From assembly GCA_028554645.1 (NCBI GenBank), contig JAQOOI010000076.1, positions 744,001 through 808,000 on the forward strand: a stretch of DNA of 64,000 bases. The letters are read 5' to 3'. Positions 36,108 to 48,100 of this stretch are shown here, one piece after another. The DNA comes from Omphalotus guepiniiformis (Eukaryota > Basidiomycota > Agaricomycetes > Agaricales > Omphalotaceae). The notes under the pieces are model-generated. The model worked only from the letters and a program-made list of their open reading frames with translations. It was not told the DNA's origin and searched no databases. Within the stretch, counting starts at the first letter, position 1. Each line of letters starts with the position of its first letter. A program made the translations under genes and the position numbers.

Positions 36108-39100
36108 ATGTCTCGTGATGGCATTCATCTTCTCTCTGCGCCTGATTCTTCCAGCTCACATAAAAGTAGCCTAAGCTTGGTTGATCTCGAAAGTAAAGAT
36201 CCTCCTCACGAGAACAAGACTCGTCCTCATGTAAAAGTCGCAACTCACAGTACTGGGAGGCGGCAGCGCGTAGAAGCGCACAGTGCACACAAGCTTTTGA
36301 CTCCCCCAATAACGCCTTCCTCTAGTATTCGGTCCACTGCCAGCATCGACTCTACTGCGCCGAGCATTGTTGATTCTGTCAGTGTGTCACAGGAAGTCAG
36401 TACGGATATCGACGACAACTCTCCTTCTAGGTTTTTACTCGTAGGTATCTCTCTCTCAATTTTCTGAAAACCGGCTCTAGGGGTACTTTATCACATCCTT
36501 CCGCTTCTCTTTATGTCATTGTTCCTGGATTTCTCGCTAACGTCCTCGATTTCCAGATCAGCAACATCGCACCAGATGTGCCGGAAGAAGTTCTTCAGGG
36601 CGCCATCGCCGTCTCTTTGTCCGCGACCAATCTCGAACATCATCGTTCTAATTTGAGTCTCCCAACACCAGTCACTCCGTCCGTTGATTCCGCCTCAGCT
36701 ACAAGTCGGCTCTCAGTTCCCGCTTGTAAATCGTCTTATGGCCAAACACAGGATAACCCAGTCAAGGGCCTTTTCAGGCGCTGCTTGGCAGAGTCCGGCA
36801 TCATCTTTTTAGCTCTCCACGATCTTCGCGATGCGATTGCAGCTAAAGATATCCTTTCCTCTCCTTCAACGGGAGTGCTCGAAGCTTGTGTTGGACAAGG
36901 ACAGGACGCAGAAGGGAAAAGGTGGTTGGATTGCCAGTTTGTTACAGCCGACAAGCTTGTCAAGGTTAGAGCCTTTCACCAACTAGGTCAGACTGTATCT
37001 CACTCTTCCTAGATGCTCGGTCATTCGACGTTCCTAAAGTCGATGGAGGCTGGATTTCATGTTACTGTCGAAGAGAACGTCTCCTTGAACGAAACGATCA
37101 GAGGACTCAGGATCGTTGACGACATCGAAGGGGAAGTTGAGGCTTCCTCAGAAGTCTACGCCGGCGATAGGACTGGTCGTGCTTTCAATATCATGATGCT
37201 TGAAAAGATACTCGTTGCCTATGGCGCTATCAGATCCCTTACGCCTGTAATGTCTAGCCCAGAAACGTGCGAGACCAATCGTGTAAGTCTACCATTATCT
37301 GCTCTACTTGATATCTATGACAAGCGCTCTTCCAGCTCTCCAGGACCTTTCGGGTTGAATACTATGACATACGTGACTCTAGTGCCGCGTATACCGCTTT
37401 GAATGGCCAAGTGTTGTTTGGCATGAAGCTAAAGGTCTTTGGTCGGGATGATGTCCACGACCACCCTGAACTTGATCAAGTTGAAGAAGCGTCAGATCAG
37501 GCTGGAGAACACACAAACATTATTCCATTCCCTATTTCTAGTGCCAAAGACGAGCCGCAACCATTCAGTACCGCTGGACAACTGTCCCAGACCCGCGAAA
37601 GGTTTCTTTTTCCCGCCGAAGCGACATCTAACAGCGAAAGCGATAATCAAAGAGAGTTACCTGCCTTTGTCGCGTCCGACATCAGATCGGGGTCGCCACC
37701 GTACTTCTATAGCACCTCTCTATCGGAACCTCCTTCCAACACAACGCACGATGATTCAATGAGACCGAATACGACAACGAGTACTCATGCCGCTGCCGAT
37801 ACCATACCTACTTATGTTCCCCTACCTCAGCAACGCCTCGTCCAAACTTACTACGGTGGCCCATCCGAAGGATACGCCTTCCCTGCTCAGGAGGGTGTCG
37901 TTCCAGTACAATCTACAAACTACTCGCCATACTACGCGGCGGCGACACCTCCTTCTCCCGTTCCTTTTCCCGGTGTTGGTCATCAACATCAAATGCCAGG
38001 ACATTTCATTGGCCCTGCTCCCGCACCTGGAAATGGCAATCCGTACGAAAACGATCCTCAGATGCTTCAGGCTATCAACATGGGTGTCGCGCCTTGGACT
38101 TTTGAAGGAGGCACATATAATGGCGTAGGTATATATCATCCTGCCGGCTTCCCTATAGGTATGAGTCCTGCACCCAATGCCGAATACCAGTGGATACCCG
38201 GGATGATGCCAGTTGGGTACCAGAATGGAGGCCCATACTTTTCTGCTCAACCTCAACAAATCTCGAGACAGCCTTATCTTCTTCCGCGGCAAGGGGACAA
38301 GAACCTTGCATCTCCGCCTCAAAACTCTCGAAATGGCGCGTCTACGCCACCTTATTTGGTTAGAAATCCTCCTACAATCTCCGCGACGACAACCAGTAAT
38401 AAAGAGCCTCCGGCCAACAACCAGCTTAACCTCGAGAAGATTGAGAATGGCCAGGACACCCGTACGACCGTGATGATTAAAAATATCCCTAACAAGATGT
38501 CCGACAAGGATTTGATGGCCTATATAGCCAAGGTCTGCCCGAGAAGAATTGACTTTCTGTATCTCCGAATGGATTTCAAGAACGGTCAGTGTGCGTTTTT
38601 CTGATTGTCACTTTGTGTGTCTCAAAAGATTATACAGGGTGCAATGTGGGTTATGCATTCGTCAACTTCATTACTGTACAAGATCTATTATTATTTGCGA
38701 AGAAGAGACTTGGGCAGAAGTGGTAGGCGACCATGTGACACTCATTCTTTGTTCCCTTCCTGAGCTCGTTTACAGGAACATGTTCTCCAGCGAGAAGGTT
38801 CTTCAAATGAGCTACGCGAACTATCAGTAGGTTTCTCCGCATCTATATCTGATCATCGCTGATTCAGACACCAATCAGAGGAAAGGAAGCCCTAGTTGAG
38901 AAGTTCAAGAATTCATGCATCATGGACGAACGCGAGGCATGGCAGCCAAAAATATTCTACTCCGAGCCTGGTCCAGAGCAAGGTCTTCCGGAACCTTTCC
39001 CTGCTGCAACCCATCAGAGACGCAAGGAACGTAGCTCTCATAATCGCGGTACACTGTATGTTCCTGGCAGCAACTCTTTACAGGCTCCCTCCATGCCGTT

Positions 39101-39248
39101 TGGACGTCGGCACGGTGATCATGGAGAACAGCGTCGGAGCGATCGAACTCGCCGACAGCGCACTATCCTTCCCGAGCACTCTTTATCTTCAAACTCGCAC
39201 GTCCAAAAAGCTACCCTGGGCACAATTCAAGACATTGCTGTATCCTAA
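36108..39248 (+). CDS. Mei2-like RNA-binding protein with C-terminal RRM
   Basis: RNA-binding regulator; in fission yeast and plants Mei2 proteins control meiosis and development. The start MSRDGIHLLSAPDSSSSHKS leads to a Ser-rich region, then two weak RRM-like units (GIIFLALHDLRDAIAAKDIL; later VAYGAIRSLTPVMSS joining YDIRDSSAAYTALNGQVLFG). A Pro/Gly/Tyr-rich middle (about 37700-38330) follows. The diagnostic C-terminal Mei2 RRM reads DTRTTVMIKNIPNKMSDKDL, RIDFLYLRMDFKNGCNVGYA, FVNFITVQDLLLFAKKRLGQ, KEALVEKFKNSCIMDEREAW and QPKIFYSEPGPEQGLPEPFP. The tail is Arg/Ser-rich. The 3' exons are small, with introns near 38586, 38727, 38829. Identity rests on the third RRM, which is very characteristic. 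Confidence 0.88.
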
Positions 39249-39901
39249 AATTGTTTATTTCTCATATACTCATTGCTTTTTACCGTATCACAATATGAAT
39301 TCTCGTTCTTTTATCACAAACTGCACGCTTCCAATGTATCTTACCGATTGCTTTTTTCCTTTCGTTTGCTTTTCACTTTCCTTTCCTAGTTACTCGTTCC
39401 CTATCAACGTCAAAATGGCTTCTCGCTCGCACATTTCTGTCTGAACTTTGTTTATTCGAATCGTAATGTCAGCTACTTATACATATCAATACTTTTTCCT
39501 GGTCCTAGGGTACCAGACGATCACCGATCATTTCCCCGCAAAAAAGTTACCCGGGGTGCCAGCCTCCCAAATTCAGCGCCCTCCCAAATTCAGCGCTCAA
39601 CGTCAACTCTAACCTTTATTTCTGTTGCAATCCGAAACCATACCAGTGATGGCATAACATGGGAATGTATATGCTTAGAAGACCCTGGCACGAGTTCTTC
39701 TCTGACCGCAATTATCACTTCATCAAATCTCTTTCTGGACACTCTATTCAATTAGCCCTGCGCGCGAAGAAATCTGAAGATATGGGTCAATGGATACTAA
39801 CCTTGCCGCCGCCTAGCGTGGTGCATATAGAAGTGTATTTAAAGGCTGAATCTCCTTCGCCCCATCCCCCCTAGCACCTGTCCCACTGACTTGCCGCCAT
39901 C
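39249..39901. other. Spacer upstream of the formate/nitrite transporter, with a TTTAAA element
   Basis: About 650 bp. A TATTTAAAGG element (about 39836-39845) sits about 60 bp before the next ATG and may act as TATA box. It also contains the 17-bp duplication listed separately. A frame at 39659 (MGMYMLRRPWHEFFSDR) has no family resemblance and is not accepted. Confidence 0.5.
39564..39596. repeat. 17-bp tandem duplication upstream of the FNT gene
   Basis: The unit CTCCCAAATTCAGCGCC occurs twice head to tail (second copy lacks or changes only its last base), about 300 bp before the transporter start. It could be a duplicated protein-binding site or a chance slippage product. Confidence 0.85.
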
Positions 39902-41488
39902 ATGGACAGCCCGAGCACCCTGAAGCCTGCAGCGGTAGCGGTGACCATGGTTCAACATGGAATTGCGAAGCACAAGGACAGGTACGAGAATGTATTCTTC
40001 AAGGCGGTGAGTAGCGTTCAACATCTGTATCCTACTTGACGAATTCATTCGGTTCGTATTCTACCAAGGTTCTTGCTGGAGTGATGCTGTCTTTTGGAGG
40101 GCTTCTGTCGGAAATCATCTCTGGCGGTGCTACTGGTTTGACGCAGTCTGACCCGGGAATAGTGAAGATTCTTGGAGGATTCGTGTTCCCTGTTGGTTTG
40201 GTAATGTGCGTCTTTACGACTAATTTCGGGTTTATATTCAGTGACATTTTCACTTCGCTTGTTAGGATCGTACTCAATGGATATGAACTGTTGACAAGCA
40301 ATATGATGGTGCGTATCGGCTTCTTACATTACCACCGAGAGACGTGTCAGACGCTGATGAGAGGATACAGATTTTCCCCATGGCCATCATGAAAGGCGCT
40401 ATACCTTGGTGGAGCTTACCTGTTAACTGGATTATTGGTGAATAACTTTCTTCTCATCGCCTACTTCCAGTCGTCATCTGATTAAACTTCTTGCGTCTCT
40501 AGTCACCTTCGGTAACCTCGTGGGTAGCCTCTTCTTCGCCGCAATTCTTGTTCGATGTGAGTATGTTGTTCTGATAGCTGTCCTGCATACCGCACCGATG
40601 CTCATAAGCTTCTAATTCAGACAGCGGAATAGTTTCATCCGAGCCTTATGAGGCCTATATAGTGTCGTTCGCCATGTAAGTTCTCATCTTCAATTGGTGG
40701 TATGATCTGTGAAGTCAATATCTCCATTTCCTAGACATAAAGCGTCTGACCCCGAGTGGCACCAAATCTTCCTAAGAGGAATTGGGTGCAATTGGCTCGT
40801 GTGTATCGCAGTTTGGGTGAGATTTATCTATTCATAACGGTATCAAAAACTCCGCTTGAACTATTTCTAGCAAGCTGCTGGAGCTAAGGAAACCATTTCA
40901 AAGGTAGTGACTATTGATTGGTAACGAGTTGTGGCGGTAGAACTAAAATGGACTACTTTTCGTAGATCTTTGCTATCTGGATTCCCATCTGGGTATGGCA
41001 GAATGTCTTCAGGTGACCAAGGATTGCATGCTAAACCTACTGCAGATATTTGTGGCTTGCGCTTTTGATCACGGTGAGTTTTTCCGGCATAGGCCAGTAA
41101 TCATGACGATCTCAGCTCATGGATGGCATGCGTTAGTCGTCGCAAATATGTTTTCAGTACCGCTGGGTATCATGTTCGGAGCAGACGTAGGTGGAACTGA
41201 TGTCTAGAAGTCCATCGTCTGACATGTTGAATACCTTAGCTCACGGCCGCAGAATACATTCGGAAGTAAGTGTTGTTACGATCTATATCTTTCTTGTGCT
41301 CAATTTTTTTCAGGTCTTTGATTGCAGCTTACCTCGGCAACATCGTCGGGGCACTGTTTGTTGCTCTTCCTGCTACCTACTTTTACTTAGGGGATTATCA
41401 GGCAGATGGTATGCGGACTGCTGAGGAGGGCGAAACTCCGAGAGACAACAGCAGTGACAACGCGACCGTAGAAAAGCCCGAGGATTGA
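39902..41488 (+). CDS. Formate/nitrite transporter (FNT family)
   Basis: Pentameric channel for formate, nitrite or similar small anions. The N-terminus (MDSPSTLKPAAVAVTMVQHG) is followed by six hydrophobic helices: AVLAGVMLSFGGLLSEIISG, IVKILGGFVFPVGLVMIVLN, VTFGNLVGSLFFAAILVRY, the signature GIGCNWLVCIAVWQAAGAKE, KIFAIWIPIWIFVACAFDH and YLGNIVGALFVALPATYFYL. ELLTSNMM and FDHVVANM carry the usual Asn/His positions of the family, and NMFSVPLGIMFGAD follows. The tail is acidic (TAEEGETPRDNSSDNATVEK). About nine small introns. Fungal members such as NitA of Aspergillus move nitrite; no nitrate-assimilation gene is next to this one, so the substrate stays open. Confidence 0.9.
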
Positions 41489-41626
41489 GATTGTTGGCAT
41501 TTGCGTGATTCAGCGCATATATCACTCTTCGTGGTCTTGTAGCAGCTATAAATTTTACAACTGTTTTGCCTTTTGGGTTCATGCGTGCAGGTTGAAGTAT
41601 TTCTAGTCAATGTATTCCCGAAATAG

Positions 41627-42600
41627 TCATTTCGATATCTGTAACAGAGTGTCTGTTCTAGCAGTAGCAGGCTCTTGGAAGGAGAACAATAGAACGTCGT
41701 GAGATGCATCCACTGCCTCATGATACCGAAGTTTTCCTTCATTCTCCGCAAGCCCATCACCTTCCCCCAAGTCCTTCACCATCCGGGCTTGCAGCAGTTG
41801 AATATGAGGCAATGGTTTAGCGGAGATAAATGTCCTGGGAAAGTCTTCAAAATCGAGCGGTGATAAGCAAGGATGTCGAGAAGCAGCAGGGGAGATGTAC
41901 TCGAAGTTCACATCAGCTGCACCGATTCCATGAGGTCCTTCGAAAGCTGCTTTGGCATAATCTATACCGTTTAGGTTCCGGGTCGTAGTCTGCGATCAAC
42001 CAGGTCGGTTCCCGAGGAACATCGTTGCGTTAATCCAACGTCAGCCCAAGCAGAAAGCAGAAGAAGCGTGCAGGGAACATCGGGAAGATCAGGTCATGGT
42101 CGATGAGGTAGCGAGTAAGTGCTAGTGCAAGATTGCCACCACTACTTAAAGTCGCCTTCAAGTATGATGTCTGATGAACTTCAGCAAAGCCGAGGATACG
42201 AGTCAGATAGGAGTAAGCAGCCAGGGCATCGATGGCAGGAAAGGGATTAGAGGGTTCCAGAGGCACAGTTGTGGAGAGTCAATACTCTAGAGCAAATACA
42301 CGCGTGACATTCTTGGTACCCGTATCCCAGGATGCGAGCTGGAAATACAAAGACAGTAGCCCAGTCATCGGTTCGGCACAGGTTCCACCCAGACGCCATT
42401 CAAGTTTACGCCCGGTCCACGGGGACAGACAAGGATGGTTTGGTTCTGAGAACAATGTGGCCCGACCCTGAGATGAGAAAGGTCAAAATCGACCTCAAAG
42501 TGCAACATCTACTTTGACGCACTGATCATTAACTTTAACAAAGTATGAGCCACCATGAACGAGTGATAAACCATGACGGTCTTGGACGCCATGGCCTGAA
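41627..42600 (-). pseudogene. Decayed alpha/beta hydrolase, paralogue of the gene at 42960-44283
   Basis: Fragments match the intact neighbour in order. A 'VHGGSY' relic of the oxyanion HGG motif near 42540; VTRVFALEY, then a TGA stop at 42279-42281 where the neighbour has Arg (EYRLS); NPFPAIDALAAYSYL; SSGGNLALALTRYL, where the neighbour has GDSAGGNLALALAMYL; FEDFPRTFISAK; and ARMVKDLGEGDGLAENEGKL with FSFQEP near the end. The Gly-Asp before the catalytic Ser is lost, the region between 41960 and 42060 cannot be read in one frame, and the HGG part lies in a different frame from the rest. A tandem duplicate that has decayed is the simplest reading. Confidence 0.82.
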
Positions 42601-42959
42601 GCTCCGTTAGTAACCTCTACGCGATGCTGTAACTTGGGACGCTGAGTGGAAGCCATAGAGCTCTGATGAACAAATCTTCCAAAGAAACCGAAAGTGAGAA
42701 ATATTGAAAGATAGAACCGCCCTCACTGCGGCCAATTCACGTCAGAGTTACGTTGAGGATGTGGGCGCCAATTCCTGCCAATTCAAGCAGCGTGTCTGCT
42801 GCCAATAATTATCACTGCATGTAGCTATTACACTGTATTTATTCTTCATCTGCCTACACCGAACGTCCTTGAAGTACAAGTAGCTGCACCAGCAAATTGC
42901 CTGCCTATTTAATGAAGTGCATATAGCTACGCCACACATCCCTATGAAAGAATTACCTA

Positions 42960-44283
42960 TTATGCAGCGACCCAATTTGCTATTTCTTTCAGAGTTTCGG
43001 TCCTCTCTGGTTCGTGGAAACCGAAAACTACGTAGTCATGCACTCCATCCTCTGCAACATGGAATCGGACCTTCCCATCTCCGACCCGTACACCGTCTCC
43101 TTCTCCAAGATCTTTCACCATTCTGCTCTTCAAGTGTGATATCTGATCGTATAATACCTCAGCACCCCCAGCAGAAATGAAAGTTCTTGGGAAACCCTTG
43201 AAGCTAATCGTCATGGCGGGGTTAGTGGATGCGGGTGAAATATAAGGATTAATCTCTCCCGCACCCAGTCCGTGAGGACCAAGGAAAGCCTTGATTGTGC
43301 CGAAGAAGTTGTTTGGCTTCGGCTCGCCAATATAGTCACACTTGCAATTCTTTGCGAATGACGAACTGGGTGAGAAGGGTAGCAAGCTTAAATCTACCCA
43401 TGGAGAAAGCAGGATCAACGCAGACGGGGCTGAAAGGCCATTGTCTGGATGTTCAACGAGGTACATAGCGAGTGCCAGAGCGAGATTACCGCCTGCAGAG
43501 TCGCCTTCGACGATGATGTCGGATGGGTCAAATCCTACGTCGTGTATGAGGTATTTGTATCCAGCTATAGCGTCGAGAAGTGCTGCAGGGAAGGGGTTAG
43601 CCTCTGGGCCGGGCTTGTCAGATGAAAGTCTATATTCGATCGAGAATATACGGTGCACAGTGTCGACGTGCTGAAGCAAGCCACGAGCGATACTTGCGGT
43701 TATATCTGACGGATGCGCCGACAAACGTGCGTAAGCGCCACCGTGGAGTGCATATACGACCTTCTCTCCTGGCATGGGTGGGGCCGCTACCTTGATAGTA
43801 GAACCTTTCTTGTGCAGCCAATACCCAGGTATCGAAATAGGTACAACGCCCGCTACGTTGGCCCATAGTCTGACTTCACCAACAATCTGTTTGGGAGCGC
43901 CTGGAACCCATACCCCATTCACATCGGGACCTGGTGTTATTGCGAGATGGTTTGGTGTGGATCTCAGGGGACCAGTCCTGCGTGTTAGGTCAGTACATGA
44001 ACATTTCCTTGCGTGTCTGCAGCGCTTGGGCGTTCACCTTGAAGTGACCACACCAAGATGGCGAATCAAACGACACATCATAACTCTGCGTATATCCCAT
44101 GAACGTCTCGGACGCCAGGATCTGAGAGAGGAGTGTAAGAGGCTGAGATAAAGGACATGGAGAGACAGCGTACCTTGGAATAGCGAGTAAGAACCATACG
44201 GGAGCACGTACGAAGAGTAAAGCGACGAGCTCGTATGTAAGATACACAGCCTTGAAAGGCTGGTAGCGAAAGAGAGAGCTCAT
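42960..44283 (-). CDS. Alpha/beta hydrolase of the HSL/Abhydrolase_3 (GDXG) type
   Basis: Esterase/lipase-like enzyme with unknown substrate. Exon 1 (MSSLFRYQPFKAVYLTYELV, ALLFVRAPVWFLLAIPR) holds a membrane-anchor-like helix; the next exon gives SWRPRRSWDIRRVMMCRLIR, and the long third exon the catalytic domain. The oxyanion motif is VVYALHGGAYARLSAHPSDI, the nucleophile elbow DIIVEGDSAGGNLALALAMY, and the acid/His region KGFPRTFISAGGAEVLYDQI with EDGVHDYVVFGFHEP. The end is TLKEIANWVAA. Length, about 395 residues, is normal. The two introns (gtacgc...tcag, gtgaac...gcag) are canonical. A decayed copy lies just downstream. Confidence 0.9.
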
Positions 44284-44359
44284 GGGGGTTGACGTTGACG
44301 TTGATGAGTTAATCCCGGGTTAATACCACGAAGGAAGCCATAATCATAATGATATTGTA
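44284..44359. promoter_or_regulatory. Very short divergent spacer (hydrolase / twin-CX9C gene)
   Basis: Only 76 bp separate the ATG of the hydrolase (44283, minus) from the first ATG of the plus-strand gene (44360). If the second Met (44423) is the true start, the spacer is 139 bp. Either way, both promoters must overlap or enter the other gene. Confidence 0.45.
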
Positions 44360-44929
44360 GTGTATTATGGCAACCAGCGTGCCCACACTGCCGGTCCGGT
44401 TTTCACTCAAAACGATTCTCTCATGTCCAACGCCGATTTTGAAAAAATTGTCAAGCAAGAAGAGGCATATTTGCGTCTCGTACACCCTACTCCAGAGGAG
44501 ACCCCGACATGCATAAATCTTTTCGACACTTATCTCTCCTGCAATGGCGCGTACAACCCACTACTTTTAAATTCTGACCAGCCTCACATTTAGTCTCCAA
44601 ACAGCCATTCGGACCCAGATAAAATCATTCTATAGATTCGGAGAGGGCACGCAATGCAGCCAGAAGCTGGAAGATTTCAAGTTTTGCCTGGGACTGCGAG
44701 GGATGGAATTGGACGAGAGACGAGACGCCTGGATACGACGGAGAGCAGAGTGGTGGGCTCGCAGGCGACTCGGGAAGAGTAGTGAGGACGTATGGGATAT
44801 TAGAGAGTAAGCTTTCTCATTGTGACTATTTCCTGTACTGACGTGCATAACTTCAGAGAGCCGGCCAAAGGTTTTCCGAGAATGTTGACCGAAAAGGACC
44901 TCGAGTCTGATTCGAGCGCTGTTATCTGA
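44360..44929 (+). CDS. Twin-CX9C protein of the DUF3128/Emi1 type (mitochondrial intermembrane space)
   Basis: Small mitochondrial protein; yeast Emi1 belongs to this family. The joined exons read FEKIVKQEEAYLRLVHPTPE, then TCINLFDTYLSCNGAIRTQI, KSFYRFGEGTQCSQKLEDFK and FCLGLRGMELDERRDAWIRR. C-INLFDTYLS-C and C-SQKLEDFKF-C are two CX9C motifs, the hallmark of Mia40 substrates that fold as a disulphide-linked helical hairpin. The intron between them starts GTACAA and ends aacag, giving C-N-G-A-I-R. A second intron lies after VWDIR. The C-terminus is REPAKGFPRMLTEKDLESDS. Start: either MYYGNQ (44360) or MSNADFEKI (44423), the latter closer to the conserved part. Confidence 0.85.
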
Positions 44930-45108
44930 TAGGTTATATATATTACATGTTGTATAGATTAGAGTGACATTATAATACAAGCTCAAAGGACAAACTAAAT
45001 ACACAGTAAGTATCAAACATTCAAGTGAGTACCAAGTAGCGCTGAAATTCCGTTCACGCTTTTGAAAGTCCGACGACGCGTTTCAATTAGTATCTCCCAT
45101 CTTCAACA

Positions 45109-48100
45109 ATGGTTTGTCTCTTTAATGTCGCGTCAATTTCCTTCTAATTCTCATTTATTGTCAGTCTTCATCTACCCCAAGACGTGCAAAACGTCAAAGA
45201 TCAGTTTCTCCTCCAGCAGGCTCGTCCCCAGTGGCCGTTCCTCGTACTCCCCGTCGTCGTGATTCCCAGTCTTCGTCCCTACCCCCGTCTTCTCCACTCG
45301 CGTTCTCAGATACAGATGATAGCCTGGACGACAGAGATGCCGTACAGGACCTCAATGATGAGGAAGAAGACGATGAAGGCGAAGACCTCTTCGGTGACAA
45401 TTTACACCAGTGCGTCGACCATTGCCACGCGTTTGCTTGCTATTGACACTCTTAATTTCATAGGGACTACCAAGTGAACGAACTTCTCGATCAATACTCT
45501 GATGCAGACCTCGATGATGCCCAAGACGTTGCAGAGCTCTCTGCTGCTGCTCGCCGTGCAGCTGAGGCAAAGATGGACCGACGAGACCGAATGGAAAGAA
45601 ATGGCAGGAGAGGCGCGCGAGCTGCTCAACGTTCTAGAGCTCTTCCCTTTTTAGATGACGATGAGATAGACGATGAGGAGGAAGATGTCGAACTTCGCAG
45701 AATGAAAAGACGAACTAGAAGGCAATATGATGAAAGACGTGACCTTGATGATATGGATGGTGTCGAAGATGTGAGTTGCGCGTTTTCTCTTGAATGCCCC
45801 GGTTTGAACGCATCTGAGCATAGGAAATTCCTCTTGAGCAACTCAGTGACATCAAAGCTAAATCAATAGTAGAATGGATAGCAAATCCTCGTGTCAGACG
45901 CACTATCGTCAGACACTTTCGTCAATTCCTCATGACCTACGTTGACGAGACAGGCGGGTCTGTGTATGGTCAACGAATTCGTATCCTGGGAGAAAGTACG
46001 TGGTCATGCTTCATTTGCAGCATGCCTCCTGACAGACTGTTCCGCTAGCCAACTCGGAATCTCTCGAGGTGTCATACAGTCACTTAGCCCACTCCAAGCC
46101 CATTCTCGCCTACTTCCTGACTAATGCACCCGCTGCCATGCTGTCCATCTTCGATGAAGTAGCCCTCAACGCCATTCTCGTTTACTACCCTGCATACGAA
46201 CGAATCCATTCCGAAGTTCACGTTCGGATATGTGATCTACCCTTCGCGTCGTCCCTACGAGATCTCCGGCGCGTGAATTTGAACAATCTTGTTCGCGTAA
46301 CGGGAGTAGTGACGCGACGTAGTGGCGTGTTTCCTCAGCTGAAATACGTCAAATTTGACTGCAAAAAATGTGGCGCTGTCTTGGGTCCCTTCTATCAAGA
46401 TGCCACTAAAGAGGTCAAAGTCAGCTATTGTGCAAACTGTGAAAGTAAGGGACCATTTCCAGTCAATTCTGAGCAGGTGCGTACCAACCAAATTGCCGCT
46501 GCAAATACCAATTAATTAATCCTCATCGATAGACGGTGTATAGAAACTACCAGAGGATGACCTTACAGGAATCTCCTGGTTCTGTTCCTGCAGGTCGTTT
46601 ACCTCGTCATCGCGAAGTAATTCTACTCTGGGATCTCGTCGACAGTGCGAAACCAGGAGAAGAAGTTGTATGTTGCTCAAATCTCCGCCCGATATTCTCT
46701 GTTTCTGACCCTCAGAATTTAGGAAATCACGGGAGTATATCGAAATAACTTTGATGCGTCATTGAATTCCAAGAACGGTTTCCCAGTATTCTCGACCATC
46801 ATAGAGGCCAATCATGTTAACAAAAAGGAGGATCTGTTTGCTGCTTTCCGTCTTACCGAAGAGGACGAAAAAGCAATGCGCGCACTCGCTCGAGACGAGC
46901 GGATTCGAAAACGCATCATCAAATCTATCGCGCCTTCTATCTATGGCCACGAAGACATTAAAACCGCTATTGCCCTATCCCTCTTCGGTGGCGTTCCTAA
47001 AGACATCAACCACAAGCTCTCTATCCGCGGTGATATAAATGTTCTCCTGTTAGGTGATCCGGGAACAGCTAAATCCCAATTCCTGAAGTACGTCGAAAAA
47101 ACTGCACACCGATCTGTTTTTGCCACTGGCCAAGGTGCTTCCGCCGTGGGTCTTACTGCTAGTGTGCGGAAAGATCCAGTGACGCGAGAATGGACACTCG
47201 AAGGAGGTGCTTTAGTCCTTGCTGACAAGGGTACCTGTCTCATTGACGAGTTTGACAAAATGAACGATGGAGATCGGACGTCTATTCATGAGGCTATGGA
47301 GCAGCAGACTATATCCATCTCCAAGGCCGGAATTGTCACCACTCTTCAAGCTCGTTGTGCGATCATTGCTGCAGCTAATCCTATTCGTGGGAGATACAAC
47401 CCTACAATACCGTTCCAACAGAATGTGGAGCTGACAGAGCCGATTTTATCTCGGTTCGATGTTCTGTGCGTCGTAAAGGACACAGTGGATCCCGTTATGG
47501 ATGAGCTACTGGCGCGCTTCGTTGTAGGGAGTCATTTGAGAAGCCATCCTGGGTTCGACAAGGAGACGGATGAGATGGATGTTCAAACAGCTGTTGATGA
47601 AGATGTCAGTCGCACTCCTTTTGAAATATGCGCTCGATTCTGACCTGAATCCTTCAAGCTTATTCCACAAGACGTGCTTCGCAAGTACATCATGTACGCG
47701 CGGGACAAGGTAAAACCTAAACTTTACCAACTCGACGAAGAAAAACTTTCCAAGTTGTTCGCTGACTTGCGACGCGAGTCGATGGCTACTGGATCATACC
47801 CCATTACTGTTCGTCATCTGGAGAGCATGATCCGAATGGCGGAGGCCAGCGCGAAGATGGCTCTGAGGGAATACGTCCGTGCTGACGATATCGACCTAGC
47901 TATTGAGGTGGCTGTTGGCAGTTTCGTTAGCGCCCAAAAAATGAGTATCAAGAAAACTTTGCAAAGAGTGGGTAGTTTCGCTTTATAAGGTAAAATGGTG
48001 ACTAATGGATATTTGGGAGAACAGGGCTTCAGGAAGTATTTGACGCAATCTCGGGACCACGAGGAGCTGCTGTCGTTCTTGCTTGGTCAAGTTGTCAAAG

